DNA of 52,969 nucleotides from NCBI GenBank assembly GCA_009782175.1, contig WRKR01000019.1, positions 1 through 52,969 of the forward strand. Reading direction: 5' to 3'. This DNA is from Cystobacterineae bacterium (GTDB lineage: Bacteria; Myxococcota; Myxococcia; Myxococcales; Myxococcaceae). The notes under the pieces are model-generated. The model ran no database searches. It was not told where the DNA came from and saw only the letters and a program-made list of their open reading frames with translations. Positions within the stretch are counted from its first letter, which is position 1, and each line of letters opens with the position of its first letter. Position numbers and translations under genes: made by a program. Below, piece after piece: positions 16,646 to 24,282 of the stretch.

Positions 16646-17587
16646 ATGAGTCAAAGTTCAGGTTGGAAGTGGATGTTAAGCATTGCCATTATTATTGCCG
16701 GGTTTTGTGCATTGGGCACTTCTTGTTTTTGGTTTTTGGGGAAAAGCACTGCTGCGTCGACGGGCAGCACGCGAATAAGCAAAGGGGACAAGAGGGAGAA
16801 AATTGGCATTATTGAAGTTTCCGGAGGGATAGAGAGCTCCAAGGAGTTGTTGGAAGACATTCGTGAGGTTTATGAAGAGGCTTCATTCAAAGCGGTTATT
16901 ATCCGCATTGAGTCGCCTGGGGGCGCGGTGGGAGCCTCTCAGGAAATTTATGAAGCTTTAATGCGTTTGCGCGAGAAGAAGCCGGTGGTTGCCTCCATGG
17001 GGAATATAGCGGCTTCTGGAGGCTATTATATTGCTTCGGCTGCGGACACCATTTTTGCCAACCCGGGGACATTGACCGCTTCTATTGGTGTTATTATTCA
17101 AACGCCTGACGTTTCCAAACTCATGCAGTGGGCGAAAGTTGACATGAATGTGTTGACGGCAGGCGATCGCAAGGATGTGTTAAGCCCCTTTCGTCCCATG
17201 AGAGACAATGAGCGAGCGGACATTAAAGAAACGCTGGGTGACATTCACGAAGGTTTTATAGAAGCTGTTGCGAAGGGGAGGAAGAAGCCTGAGGAAGAAA
17301 TTCGTCCTTGGGCGGACGGGCGTATTTTAACGGGGCGGCAAGCCAAAGAGGTGGGGTTGGTTGACGAGTTGGGTGGTTTTGAGCAGGCCATTGTGCACAC
17401 GGCTGAAAAAATTGGCATGAAGGGCAAGCCCCGGCTTGCCTATGTGAGGCGGGAGAAGGGGGTGTTTGAAATATTGTTTGGCCCCACGCCTGGGCAGGGG
17501 ACGCAATTGTTGGTGCGTGAAGCTGTGAAGGGGGCGCTGAGTGCAGCGGCAGAGGAAATGCAGGAGGGGCCCAAGCTCAAATATTAG
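16646..17587 (+). CDS. sppA: Signal peptide peptidase SppA (S49)
   Basis: SppA cleaves leftover signal peptides in the membrane. The 313-residue short form has one N-terminal membrane anchor (about residues 7-30), then an S49 domain with SPGGAVGASQEIYEAL, the nucleophile Ser in NIAASGGYYIAS and the general-base Lys in AGDRKDVLSPFRPM. The second half reads DGRILTGRQAKEVGLVDELGG, typical of the family. The ATG at 16646 was chosen because it places the anchor at the N-terminus; an upstream TTG at 16613 is also in frame. It is 92 bp before the SPOR gene, so the two may share a transcript. Confidence 0.94.
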   Translation: MSQSSGWKWMLSIAIIIAGFCALGTSCFWFLGKSTAASTGSTRISKGDKREKIGIIEVSGGIESSKELLEDIREVYEEASFKAVIIRIESPGGAVGASQEIYEALMRLREKKPVVASMGNIAASGGYYIASAADTIFANPGTLTASIGVIIQTPDVSKLMQWAKVDMNVLTAGDRKDVLSPFRPMRDNERADIKETLGDIHEGFIEAVAKGRKKPEEEIRPWADGRILTGRQAKEVGLVDELGGFEQAIVHTAEKIGMKGKPRLAYVRREKGVFEILFGPTPGQGTQLLVREAVKGALSAAAEEMQEGPKLKY

Positions 17588-17679
17588 CTTTGGGCATTTT
17601 TTGAGCAGGCCAAAAAGTTGACCTGGGTTGAGTACACGCTACCTTGAGGCATGCAGTTGTGGCCTAAAGGAAGTGTATT

Positions 17680-18456
17680 ATGCGCGAGAATATGAAGCGG
17701 GTTGCGAAAAGCCCGACGACAGGGAAGCAAGTTTTAGGTTTTGCCTTGCTGGGGTTGTTGCTTTCTGGGGCAACTTTTGCATTGGGCATCAACACAGGGC
17801 GGCGCATAACACAGGCGGGGGTGGTTACATGCGAGAACAACCCTCTTGTCGCTTCGGACCAGAAGACAGAGGCGCTTGCACAAATACAGCAGAAACAACA
17901 GCAGCAACAACAGCAGCAACAGCAAGCGCAGCTGGAAACCTCACTTAGCTTTCAAGAAGAGTTGCTCAAACCCATTCCTGTTGCTGTTGCAGCGCCCTCG
18001 CCAGGGGCCGTTGTTTCTGCACCGGCGTTGGTGGCAGCTGCGCCCAAGCCAGCCCAGGAGAGCTCAGCGTCGGCAGAGCCTTCTGCGCAGGCGGCGGTTG
18101 CACGCCAGGGAAGCCTCAAGAAAGCCTTTTTGGAGCTTGAGCATGAAGGCAAAGAAGTTTCGAAGAAAGAGGTTTTAAAGCCTGTGGTTGCATTGAAGGA
18201 GGCTCAGGGTGTTTTGAAGGAGTGGACTTTGCAGATTTCTTCTCACAAGGGGCAAGAGGAGGCGGAGCGTGTTGCCGACGCGTTGAATGGCAAAGGTTAT
18301 GTGGCTTATGTGGTGTCCGCAGAGCTTGGGGAAAAAGGCACATGGCACCGTGTACGCATTGGGCCGTTTGCGAGCAAGCAAGAGGCAGAAATGCTGGCCG
18401 ACAAGCTTGTGGGCGACATGCACATGCCCAGCCCATTGGTTGTGAGCCTTCGCTAA
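17680..18456 (+). CDS. Membrane-anchored SPOR-domain protein
   Basis: SPOR domains bind glycan strands stripped of stem peptides at division sites. The protein has a short cytoplasmic N-terminus, one membrane segment (about residues 18-37), a glutamine run encoded by cag/caa repeats (about 67-85), an Ala/Pro/Ser-rich periplasmic linker, and a C-terminal SPOR domain (about 180-258) with WTLQISSHKGQEEAERVADALNG split by a loop and VRIGPFASKQEAEMLADKL. The ATG at 17680 follows AAGGAAG. This is the FtsN/DamX/DedD architecture but not enough to name it. tRNA-Leu follows. Confidence 0.9.
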   Translation: MRENMKRVAKSPTTGKQVLGFALLGLLLSGATFALGINTGRRITQAGVVTCENNPLVASDQKTEALAQIQQKQQQQQQQQQQAQLETSLSFQEELLKPIPVAVAAPSPGAVVSAPALVAAAPKPAQESSASAEPSAQAAVARQGSLKKAFLELEHEGKEVSKKEVLKPVVALKEAQGVLKEWTLQISSHKGQEEAERVADALNGKGYVAYVVSAELGEKGTWHRVRIGPFASKQEAEMLADKLVGDMHMPSPLVVSLR

Positions 18457-18472
18457 AAGAGGTACTCCCGAA

Positions 18473-18499
18473 TTGACATTGCAGGGGAACACGTATAAA
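18473..18499 (+). promoter_or_regulatory. Likely sigma70-type promoter of tRNA-Leu
   Basis: TTGACA at 18473-18478 and TATAAA at 18494-18499 are 15 bp apart, and the tRNA begins 12 bp after the -10 element. The spacer is shorter than the usual 16-18 bp. Confidence 0.6.
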
Positions 18500-18511
18500 G
18501 GGTAGCGCCTC

Positions 18512-18595
18512 GCCCAGGTGGTGGAATTGGTAGACACGCTAGACTCAGGATCTAGAGGTGGAAACACCGTGGAGGTTCGAGTCCTCTCCTGGGCA
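18512..18595 (+). tRNA. tRNA-Leu (anticodon CAG)
   Basis: Acceptor strands GCCCAGG and CCTGGGC pair perfectly, followed by discriminator A; CCA is not encoded. The anticodon stem ctaga/tctag holds loop CTCAGGA, giving anticodon CAG. A type II variable arm (ggtggaaacacc) and the T-arm ggaggTTCGAGtcctc complete an 84-nt class II tRNA. Its 3' part is the left attachment site of the downstream mobile element. Confidence 0.96.
18576..18591 (+). repeat. Left attachment repeat (attL core) in tRNA-Leu
   Basis: TTCGAGTCCTCTCCTG in the T-arm and acceptor stem recurs exactly at 28355-28370. Together with the adjacent integrase this marks site-specific integration at the tRNA 3' end. Confidence 0.88.
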
Positions 18596-18613
18596 AGAAG
18601 AAGTGGTTTCAAA

Positions 18614-18657
18614 AAGTCCCACAAAGTCCATAACGCTTTGTGGGACTTCAGTTTTTT
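18614..18657 (+). terminator. Terminator after tRNA-Leu, inside element left end
   Basis: AAGTCCCACAAAG (18614-18626) pairs perfectly over 13 bp with CTTTGTGGGACTT (18636-18648), and six T follow at 18652-18657. The core CCCACAAAG/CTTTGTGGG is shared with the terminator at the right end of the element. Confidence 0.9.
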
Positions 18658-18697
18658 ATAGTTAGTGCTCCCGGGTGCTCCCGCAAGCTCTGTGGAC

Positions 18698-18759
18698 ATA
18701 CCAGCGTTTTGTTGGTATTTCTGTTGGTATCTTAAGCTTGGAAAAACTCGATACCAGCA
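18698..18759. promoter_or_regulatory. Putative integrase arm-type sites, left
   Basis: Four copies of an 8-9-bp motif occur: ATACCAGC (18698), TGTTGGTAT (18710), TGTTGGTAT (18722) and ATACCAGCA (18750). The middle pair is spaced exactly 12 bp, the same phasing as the pair at the right end (28284 and 28296). They lie between the tRNA and the integrase start, where arm-type or integrase/excisionase sites are expected. Confidence 0.6.
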
Positions 18760-18790
18760 AAATGAGGCCGGCAAAGCTCCCGGAGGCCGC

Positions 18791-19981
18791 ATGAAATTGA
18801 CAGACAGCTTTCTGCGCAACCTAAAGACAACAAGCAAGGTGCGGAAATTTTCAGACGGTGGGGGGTTATACCTGCATCTTTCCAAGGCTGGGGGGAAGCT
18901 CTGGAGGATGGGCTATCGCTTTGAAGGGAAACAAAAGACTCTGAGCTTTGGCGCATACCCTGCCGTGAGTCTCAAGGCTGCCAGGCAAAAACGCGAAGAG
19001 GCCAAAGAGCTGCTTGCCCAGGCTATTGACCCTTGTGCTCACAAGCAAGCCGTCAAGGCCACTGCACGAGCTGAAGTTGAAAACAGTTTTGAAGTAGTGG
19101 CTCGAGAATGGCATGACAAACGCAAAGACTCTTGGACAGAAGGCCACAAAGACAAAATTCTCTCTCGGCTTGAAAAAGACATTTTCCCCTGCGTTGGTGC
19201 AACCCCCGTGGATGGTGTGCCTGCGAAGGAGCTGTTGGTTGCCCTGCGGCAGATTGAGGCCAGGGGGGCCACGGAACTTGCAAGAAAAACTTTGCAGTAT
19301 TGCAGCCAAATTTTCCGCTATGCCATCGCAACAGGACGCGCAGAACACGACACTGCCGCCAATTTACGCGGCGCTCTTGTCCCGGTCAAATCAACGAGCT
19401 TTGCCAGTGTCAAAGAGCCCAAAGCCATAGGCGTATTGCTGCAGGACATTGACGCATATACGGGCAATCTCATTGTGAGAGCCGCGCTACGTATGGCCCC
19501 TTATGTTTTTGTCAGGCCCGGAGAGCTTCGCCAGGCAGAGTGGGCGGAGTTCAACCTTGAGGGCGCTGAGTGGCGCATCCCCGCTGAGAAAATGAAAATG
19601 CGGCAGATGCATATTGTTCCCCTTGCCCGGCAAGTGCTGGCCATTCTTTCGGAGCTCCGACAATACACTGGCAGCGGACGTTTTTTGTTTCCCTCTATGC
19701 GCGCCAACAGCGCACCCATCTCCAATATGACTTTGCTGGCCGGACTTCGCCGCTTGGGCTACGACAAAGACACCATGACAGTTCACGGCTTCCGCTCCAT
19801 GGCATCCACCCGACTGAACGAAATGGGCTATAACCGAGATTGGATAGAGCGCCAGCTTGCACACGGGGAACGGGACGCCATTCGCGCCGCCTACAATTAT
19901 GCCGAGCACCTGCCGGAGCGCCGTCGTATGATGCAAGAATGGGCGGACTATCTCGACAAGCTGAGAGTTGAAACCACGTAG
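18791..19981 (+). CDS. int: Tyrosine-recombinase integrase, P4 type
   Basis: This enzyme integrates and excises the element at tRNA-Leu. The 396-residue protein has an N-terminal arm-binding domain (DUF4102 type, about 1-90, with FSDGGGLYLHL and LSFGAYPAVSLKAAR), a central SAM-like core-binding domain (about 95-190) and a C-terminal catalytic domain with Arg in RPGEL, HGFR, His in LAHGERD and the nucleophile Tyr in AYNYAEHLPERR. The ATG at 18791 has GGAGG five to six bases upstream; an in-frame upstream start would run through the putative arm-type sites. It lies beside the tRNA in the same orientation, as is usual for this family. Confidence 0.96.
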   Translation: MKLTDSFLRNLKTTSKVRKFSDGGGLYLHLSKAGGKLWRMGYRFEGKQKTLSFGAYPAVSLKAARQKREEAKELLAQAIDPCAHKQAVKATARAEVENSFEVVAREWHDKRKDSWTEGHKDKILSRLEKDIFPCVGATPVDGVPAKELLVALRQIEARGATELARKTLQYCSQIFRYAIATGRAEHDTAANLRGALVPVKSTSFASVKEPKAIGVLLQDIDAYTGNLIVRAALRMAPYVFVRPGELRQAEWAEFNLEGAEWRIPAEKMKMRQMHIVPLARQVLAILSELRQYTGSGRFLFPSMRANSAPISNMTLLAGLRRLGYDKDTMTVHGFRSMASTRLNEMGYNRDWIERQLAHGERDAIRAAYNYAEHLPERRRMMQEWADYLDKLRVETT

Positions 19982-20053
19982 TCTATGCAAGTCTATTGAC
20001 ATCTTGACAGCACCTGGTTTTTGCTTAGCCTGTTCACAGGAATAACGAGTTTT

Positions 20054-20121
20054 CCCCGGCTAGGAGCGGAATAGCTAACCGCACTGAAAAGCTGGCCTGA
20101 AAGCCTGCCGGGGTTTTTATT
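20054..20121 (+). ncRNA. Candidate structured leader RNA ending in a terminator
   Basis: CCCCGGC (20054-20060) pairs with GCCGGGG (20107-20113), followed by tttttatt. Inside, gcgg/ccgc (20066-20069 with 20079-20082) and ggc/gcc (20094-20096 with 20103-20105) form two small hairpins, giving a three-way junction. It ends about 30 bases before the GTG of the next gene, so it could be a small RNA or an attenuator of the element operon. I do not recognise a named family. Confidence 0.5.
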
Positions 20122-20148
20122 CAGGGGAGCCGCGTCAGGAGGGCAAGA

Positions 20149-21063
20149 GTGAACCTAAACGGACCTATAGAGGCTTGGCGAGTCATTGAGGCGTACGGCC
20201 TGGAGAGGAAACGCTCTTGTGACTTGCATGGCTACCTGGAGCAACGCTTTTATGACTTGTATAATCACCTGGGAAGAATAGGCGCCATTGTAATTCATCC
20301 TGTGTGGGAGACGGTCAACGATATAGCATTTTCCTCCTTAAGGAGCCGAGACGGCTCCCCCGTGAACGTGCTTGCTGGGTACAACCCGCTGAGAGACAGC
20401 AACTTTTTTTTTCGCGACATCAGAAGGCGCTTTCTGTATTACTTCAGGGTGTTGGCGTGTCAGAACACCTCTGGAGAGGAGGCAGTTACTTGTATTAGAC
20501 ACGCCACCTGGGACATATATGACGACCCAGAACAGCGCAGGGAGCATGTGTCTCTTTTTGCTTCTCTGCTTCTGAAACAAGGAGAAGCCGAACAAGAGAC
20601 TGCCGAAAGCATTTTCAAGCGACTTTTTATAGACTCTATACTTCTTAATACGGACGAGGTTGTTCGATTTTCCCAGCTGCACGAGTGGCCTCTTGTTCGG
20701 GAGATTCCAGGGTTAACTAGAGCTGTTCACGACAGCATTTTGGCTTCCACAGGGCCCGTTGAGAAAGCATCCTCAAAAAGCAACGCGAAACTCCGTGTCA
20801 CCGTTAACATCAATGACTTGAAAGGGAGGACACCACAGGCGATTTTTGACGCGCTGAAAGGCAAGTATGGGGAGCCAGTCATTGCGGCAGCCATTGAATA
20901 CTGCTGCCCCGACGCAACGGACACTGCTCAGGGTTTCCCGTTTTTACCAGGCGATGGTAGCGACGGCCGATCGCGACGCGAAAAGCGAAAAAAACTGTTG
21001 GAGAAAGCCAAAGGAAATTTCGTTATCGAATTCATCGAAGGGGATAAAAAAGGGACATTCTAG
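20149..21063 (+). CDS. Hypothetical protein of the mobile element
   Basis: The GTG start is preceded by AGGAGG. The 304-residue protein is soluble, with no signal peptide or membrane segment and mixed charge. The N-terminal half is aromatic and Arg-rich (HLGRIGAIVIHPVW, FFFRDIRRRFLYYFRV). Residues about 215-260 (RVTVNINDLKGRTPQAIFDAL) look like a separate small domain, and the C-terminus is Lys/Arg-rich (RREKRKKLLEK). I recognise no family. Its place between integrase and the AlpA-like regulator is typical of unknown satellite genes. Confidence 0.75.
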   Translation: MNLNGPIEAWRVIEAYGLERKRSCDLHGYLEQRFYDLYNHLGRIGAIVIHPVWETVNDIAFSSLRSRDGSPVNVLAGYNPLRDSNFFFRDIRRRFLYYFRVLACQNTSGEEAVTCIRHATWDIYDDPEQRREHVSLFASLLLKQGEAEQETAESIFKRLFIDSILLNTDEVVRFSQLHEWPLVREIPGLTRAVHDSILASTGPVEKASSKSNAKLRVTVNINDLKGRTPQAIFDALKGKYGEPVIAAAIEYCCPDATDTAQGFPFLPGDGSDGRSRREKRKKLLEKAKGNFVIEFIEGDKKGTF

Positions 21064-21157
21064 GGACATCCCTTTTTGGTCCTCACACTCAAACACCTGC
21101 GTCCTCCAAGGTTGTGGCTGTCCAATTTTGGGCAACCAATCCTCGAGAGGAGCAAGA

Positions 21158-21367
21158 ATGTCGCAGTTGATTTCCCCGGAATACGTTCGAGTAAAGGTCT
21201 TGGCCGAATTGTTGGACTGTGGCGAGTCCACAATTTGGGCAAAAGTTAAAAATGGCCAACTCCCGCCACCCGCAGTGAAGCTTGGGCTGAGAACAACCCT
21301 GTGGCATTGGCCTTCTGTTCAACAATTTCTTCGAGCCAACAGCGCGCAAGCCACCAGCGAGAAGTGA
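21158..21367 (+). CDS. AlpA-like / excisionase-type small DNA-binding protein
   Basis: The 69-residue protein has the MerR/AlpA-like winged helix pattern: YVRVKVLAELLDCGESTIWAKVKNG, then PPPAVKLGLRTTLWHW. AlpA-type proteins in P4-like satellites act as transcription activators or excisionases. The ATG at 21158 follows AGAGGAG at good spacing. It lies between the unknown 304-residue gene and the DUF3987 gene on the same strand. A direct role in integrase control is inference. Confidence 0.85.
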   Translation: MSQLISPEYVRVKVLAELLDCGESTIWAKVKNGQLPPPAVKLGLRTTLWHWPSVQQFLRANSAQATSEK

Positions 21368-21410
21368 GGCGGCCCGCCATGAAAACGCAAAACCAGTGCA
21401 GGGGTGGCCT

Positions 21411-23420
21411 ATGAACGCCGTCCGTGAGCGCTGTTTAGACCTTCAGGAGCGGTTGTCCAGCACACGACAGGAGAACCGTGACAGCGTCCTGCGCGCCGCA
21501 TCCTTCGAATTCGGACAACTGGTTGTCGACGGCGCTCTTCCTGAAAGCAAGGCACGAGAGCTGCTTCTTAAAGGCGCGCAGGCCTGTGGCCTTGTGGAAG
21601 AAGACGGAGAGCACACCGCTGAAGAAGTCATTTCAAGCAACCTGGAGAGTGGAAAACAAAACCCACGCCAAACACTGGATCAGCTCGTTGGTGAGGAGAT
21701 TTCAAAGGGTGGCAACCAACACCTCCCTCCACCGCCACCTGTGCCTCTGAAGGCATTTCCGCCTCGAATAGCTGCTTTGCTGAACGAGGCCTCAGAGGCT
21801 TTCACCGTGCAACTGCAAATCCCCGCCGCTTGTCTCCTTGGCATGCTGTCGTGCCTCGTTGGAGGCACACGCCTTATCAGCCTAAGGCCCTCGTGGAAAG
21901 AGCCGGGCAACATTTGGATTGCCACGGTGGCTGCCTCCGGCATCGGCAAGACGCCATGCACGGCGGCATTTTTCAGGCCGATAAAAAACCTCGAGCATGA
22001 AGCACACAAGGCCTGGAAGGAGGGATATGCCGACTATGAAACAGAGCTTGAGCTGTGCAAAAAGCAACGCGCCAACGCCAAAAGCAGAGAAGACATGCCA
22101 GACAAGCCGACAGCCCCAAAGCAGCGGCAAGCCTGTGTTGATGACGCCACGGTGGAGGCCCTGGGCGAAGCGCTGGCAGACAACCCACGCGGCATTATGT
22201 GGCGGAAGGATGAGCTGTCCGGGTTGGTTTCTGACATGGACAAATACGCCGGTTCCGGCAGCGTGGGAGGCACACGCGCCAGGCTGCTTTCCTCCTATGA
22301 CGGCCAGGAGTGGAAGACAAGCCGCACCAGCAACCCTGCCCGCAATCTCTACATTCCGCATGCTTATGTTGGAATTTTCGGAGGCATTCAGCCCGTCATG
22401 TTGGCCAAAGTTTTTGAGACAGGCGCCACCGGGGTTGATGAGGCGTCCGGGTTTCTTCAGCGCTTCATGCTGATTCGTGCCGAGCGTGACAAGCCTTCCT
22501 ATTGGACAGAAAAAAGCCTGACTCAAAACTCCAAAGAGCTGCTTGAGTTTGTGTCGCGTGCTTTGTGGGCTTGGGACATTGAGCACGACGAAAATGACCG
22601 GCCTATTGAGAAAGTGGTTCTTGTTTCAGGCCAGGCAAAGGCGGCCTTTGTTGAGTGGTTCGATGGCATCGCCAAAGAAGAGTTCCTCTCACAAAATGCC
22701 GCACTGCTTTCCAAGCTGAAGGGGCAGGCACAACGGCTCTGCCTTTTGTTGCACTGCCTGGACGCGGCGCTTGCCGGCAACGACGGCATGCACCCAGTGA
22801 CTGAAGACACCATGCGCCGGGCCTTGCTTTTGGCCAACTGGATAAAAGAGCACCAGACACAATGTTGGCGGCTTTTCAGCCCAGGCAGGGCAAAGCAGGT
22901 TGACCCAGTGGAACGCGCCATCATGGCCGTTGTGGTGGACGAGGCTGTCAATATTGAGGCGGATGGGTGGCGCATAGAGTCGGCGCGCTTGCATGCCTTG
23001 GTGGAGCAGCAACTTGGCATGTCGGGGACACCCAAGGACACTGTGGCAAAGGCGGCCTCAAGGTTGGGCCTGGCTTCTTGCTGGATGAACAAGGGGCGGG
23101 CGCGAAAAGTTCCGCGTGATAAAATAGAATCCTTCAAAACAGCTGTAGTAGCTGTTGTTGCTGTTGTTGACCCAAGTAACAAAAGGGGAAAACCGACAAT
23201 GCCAGCTGTTGCACAGGTGTTGTCGGGTGTTGTTGCTTCAGCATGCACAACACCCAACGACAACAGCAACAACACCTCGACTACACCTGCTGTTGCCGAA
23301 AAAAATCTTAAAATTCAAGAGCAAACTACAGCAACAACAGCAACAACACCTGTTTCTAGGCTCAATTCTGAATTCAAGATCCCAGTCAAAAACAACTTAC
23401 CTGACCAGGTGGTGCTATGA
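21411..23420 (+). CDS. DUF3987-domain protein, probable element replication protein
   Basis: The 669-residue protein carries a DUF3987 region (about residues 100-500), common in phages, satellites and plasmids and often the C-terminal helicase-like part of primase-helicases. It has a P-loop-like motif AASGIGKTPCT, an acidic segment WRKDELSGLVSDMDKY resembling Walker B/sensor regions, and FGGIQP. No primase zinc finger or TOPRIM motif is visible. The N-terminal 70 residues and the Val/Thr-rich C-terminal tail (about 575-669) look non-conserved; the tail is encoded by gtt/aca triplet repeats. ATG 21411 follows AGGGGTGG. The next gene overlaps it by ATGA. A role in element DNA replication is inferred. 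Confidence 0.85.
   Translation: MNAVRERCLDLQERLSSTRQENRDSVLRAASFEFGQLVVDGALPESKARELLLKGAQACGLVEEDGEHTAEEVISSNLESGKQNPRQTLDQLVGEEISKGGNQHLPPPPPVPLKAFPPRIAALLNEASEAFTVQLQIPAACLLGMLSCLVGGTRLISLRPSWKEPGNIWIATVAASGIGKTPCTAAFFRPIKNLEHEAHKAWKEGYADYETELELCKKQRANAKSREDMPDKPTAPKQRQACVDDATVEALGEALADNPRGIMWRKDELSGLVSDMDKYAGSGSVGGTRARLLSSYDGQEWKTSRTSNPARNLYIPHAYVGIFGGIQPVMLAKVFETGATGVDEASGFLQRFMLIRAERDKPSYWTEKSLTQNSKELLEFVSRALWAWDIEHDENDRPIEKVVLVSGQAKAAFVEWFDGIAKEEFLSQNAALLSKLKGQAQRLCLLLHCLDAALAGNDGMHPVTEDTMRRALLLANWIKEHQTQCWRLFSPGRAKQVDPVERAIMAVVVDEAVNIEADGWRIESARLHALVEQQLGMSGTPKDTVAKAASRLGLASCWMNKGRARKVPRDKIESFKTAVVAVVAVVDPSNKRGKPTMPAVAQVLSGVVASACTTPNDNSNNTSTTPAVAEKNLKIQEQTTATTATTPVSRLNSEFKIPVKNNLPDQVVL
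23154..23347 (+). repeat. Complementary 16-nt triplet repeats in the DUF3987 tail
   Basis: GTTGTTGCTGTTGTTG at 23154-23169 is the exact reverse complement of CAACAACAGCAACAAC at 23332-23347, with other CAACAGCAACAAC copies near 23260. Transcripts could fold back here. It may simply reflect Val- and Thr-codon repeats. Confidence 0.7.
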
Positions 23421-23758
23421 GCGCGGCAACTCGCCTTGCAGGCATGGGGCTTGTCTTGAGTGTCTCCGGAGACAGGCGGGGGTTGGTCATTGAGGGCCTG
23501 CAGCAGCTGACTTATGAGGCCAGGGCTCGTGCCTTGCGTATAGCTAAAGAAAACAGGCTTCTCATTTTGGCAAAGTTAGGGAGGTGCGGTGGCGTGTTTT
23601 CAAACCCAGTGGTTTTACACTATCGCGCCAACTGCGAGCACTACCCGATGGGCTGCGAGGTTTGCCCGGACGCCAACCTTTCAAAATTAGACTTTTGCGG
23701 GCGCCATTCCGCGCCGAAGGTGGAGGAGGTTTTTGGTGAAGATTATTGTCGATTCTAG
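23417..23758 (+). CDS. Small Cys-rich hypothetical protein
   Basis: The 113-residue protein overlaps the previous stop codon (ATGA), so translation is probably coupled. The C-terminal half has clustered metal-ligand candidates: CEHYPMGCEVCP followed by DFCGRH, which could bind zinc. The N-terminal half is helical and Arg/Leu-rich. Its end overlaps the start of the ERCC4 nuclease gene by 23 bp. No family recognised; a nucleic-acid or nuclease partner role is possible from context only. Confidence 0.7.
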   Translation: MSAATRLAGMGLVLSVSGDRRGLVIEGLQQLTYEARARALRIAKENRLLILAKLGRCGGVFSNPVVLHYRANCEHYPMGCEVCPDANLSKLDFCGRHSAPKVEEVFGEDYCRF

Positions 23759-24257
23759 AGAGCAACTCGCATTCACATTTTCAGGGCGAAGGTATGCCGA
23801 GACAGCAATTGAAGTTGGCACCTTAGACACGGGGGACTATTCCCTTGCCGGACTCACCGACAAGGTAGCGGTAGAGAGGAAGAGCCTCGCTGACCTGGTG
23901 GCCTGCCTTGGCCATGGCCGGGAGCGCTTCGAGAAGGAGTTGCAAAGGGCGGCAGCCCTGGAGTCCTTCGCAGTGGTGGTGGAGGAGGCCTGGGCTGATT
24001 TGGCCATGGGGAATTACCGCTCACAGCTGAACCCCCACAGCGCTTGTCAAAGTGTCTTGGCCCTTATGGCGCGTCACCGCATTCCGTTTCTGTTCGCAGG
24101 AAGCCGGAGCCTGGCTGAGTACGCCACATGGGGGTTGCTGAAACAGTATTTGGAAGGTGCCCACAAACGACTGAACAACATCGTCAAGGCGCATGGGGAA
24201 GCCTGTAAACAACAGGGATTAAACAGAAAACCGAACGAAGCAGCAGTTGAGTTGTGA
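23736..24257 (+). CDS. ERCC4-domain nuclease
   Basis: The protein shows the XPF/Mus81-type nuclease signature spread over its first 55 residues: IIVDSREQ, then GDYSLAG, then VERKSLADLVACL (the GDX(n)ERKX3D motif). This fold cuts branched or flap DNA. At 173 residues it is a stand-alone nuclease domain without helicase or helix-hairpin-helix parts. GTG at 23736 has GGAGGAGG six to seven bases upstream, better than an adjacent TTG at 23733. Such small ERCC4 proteins occur in prophages; here it may process replication or recombination intermediates. Confidence 0.88.
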   Translation: MKIIVDSREQLAFTFSGRRYAETAIEVGTLDTGDYSLAGLTDKVAVERKSLADLVACLGHGRERFEKELQRAAALESFAVVVEEAWADLAMGNYRSQLNPHSACQSVLALMARHRIPFLFAGSRSLAEYATWGLLKQYLEGAHKRLNNIVKAHGEACKQQGLNRKPNEAAVEL

Positions 24258-24282
24258 ACCTATTTTTAAAGGAGATGTGACA

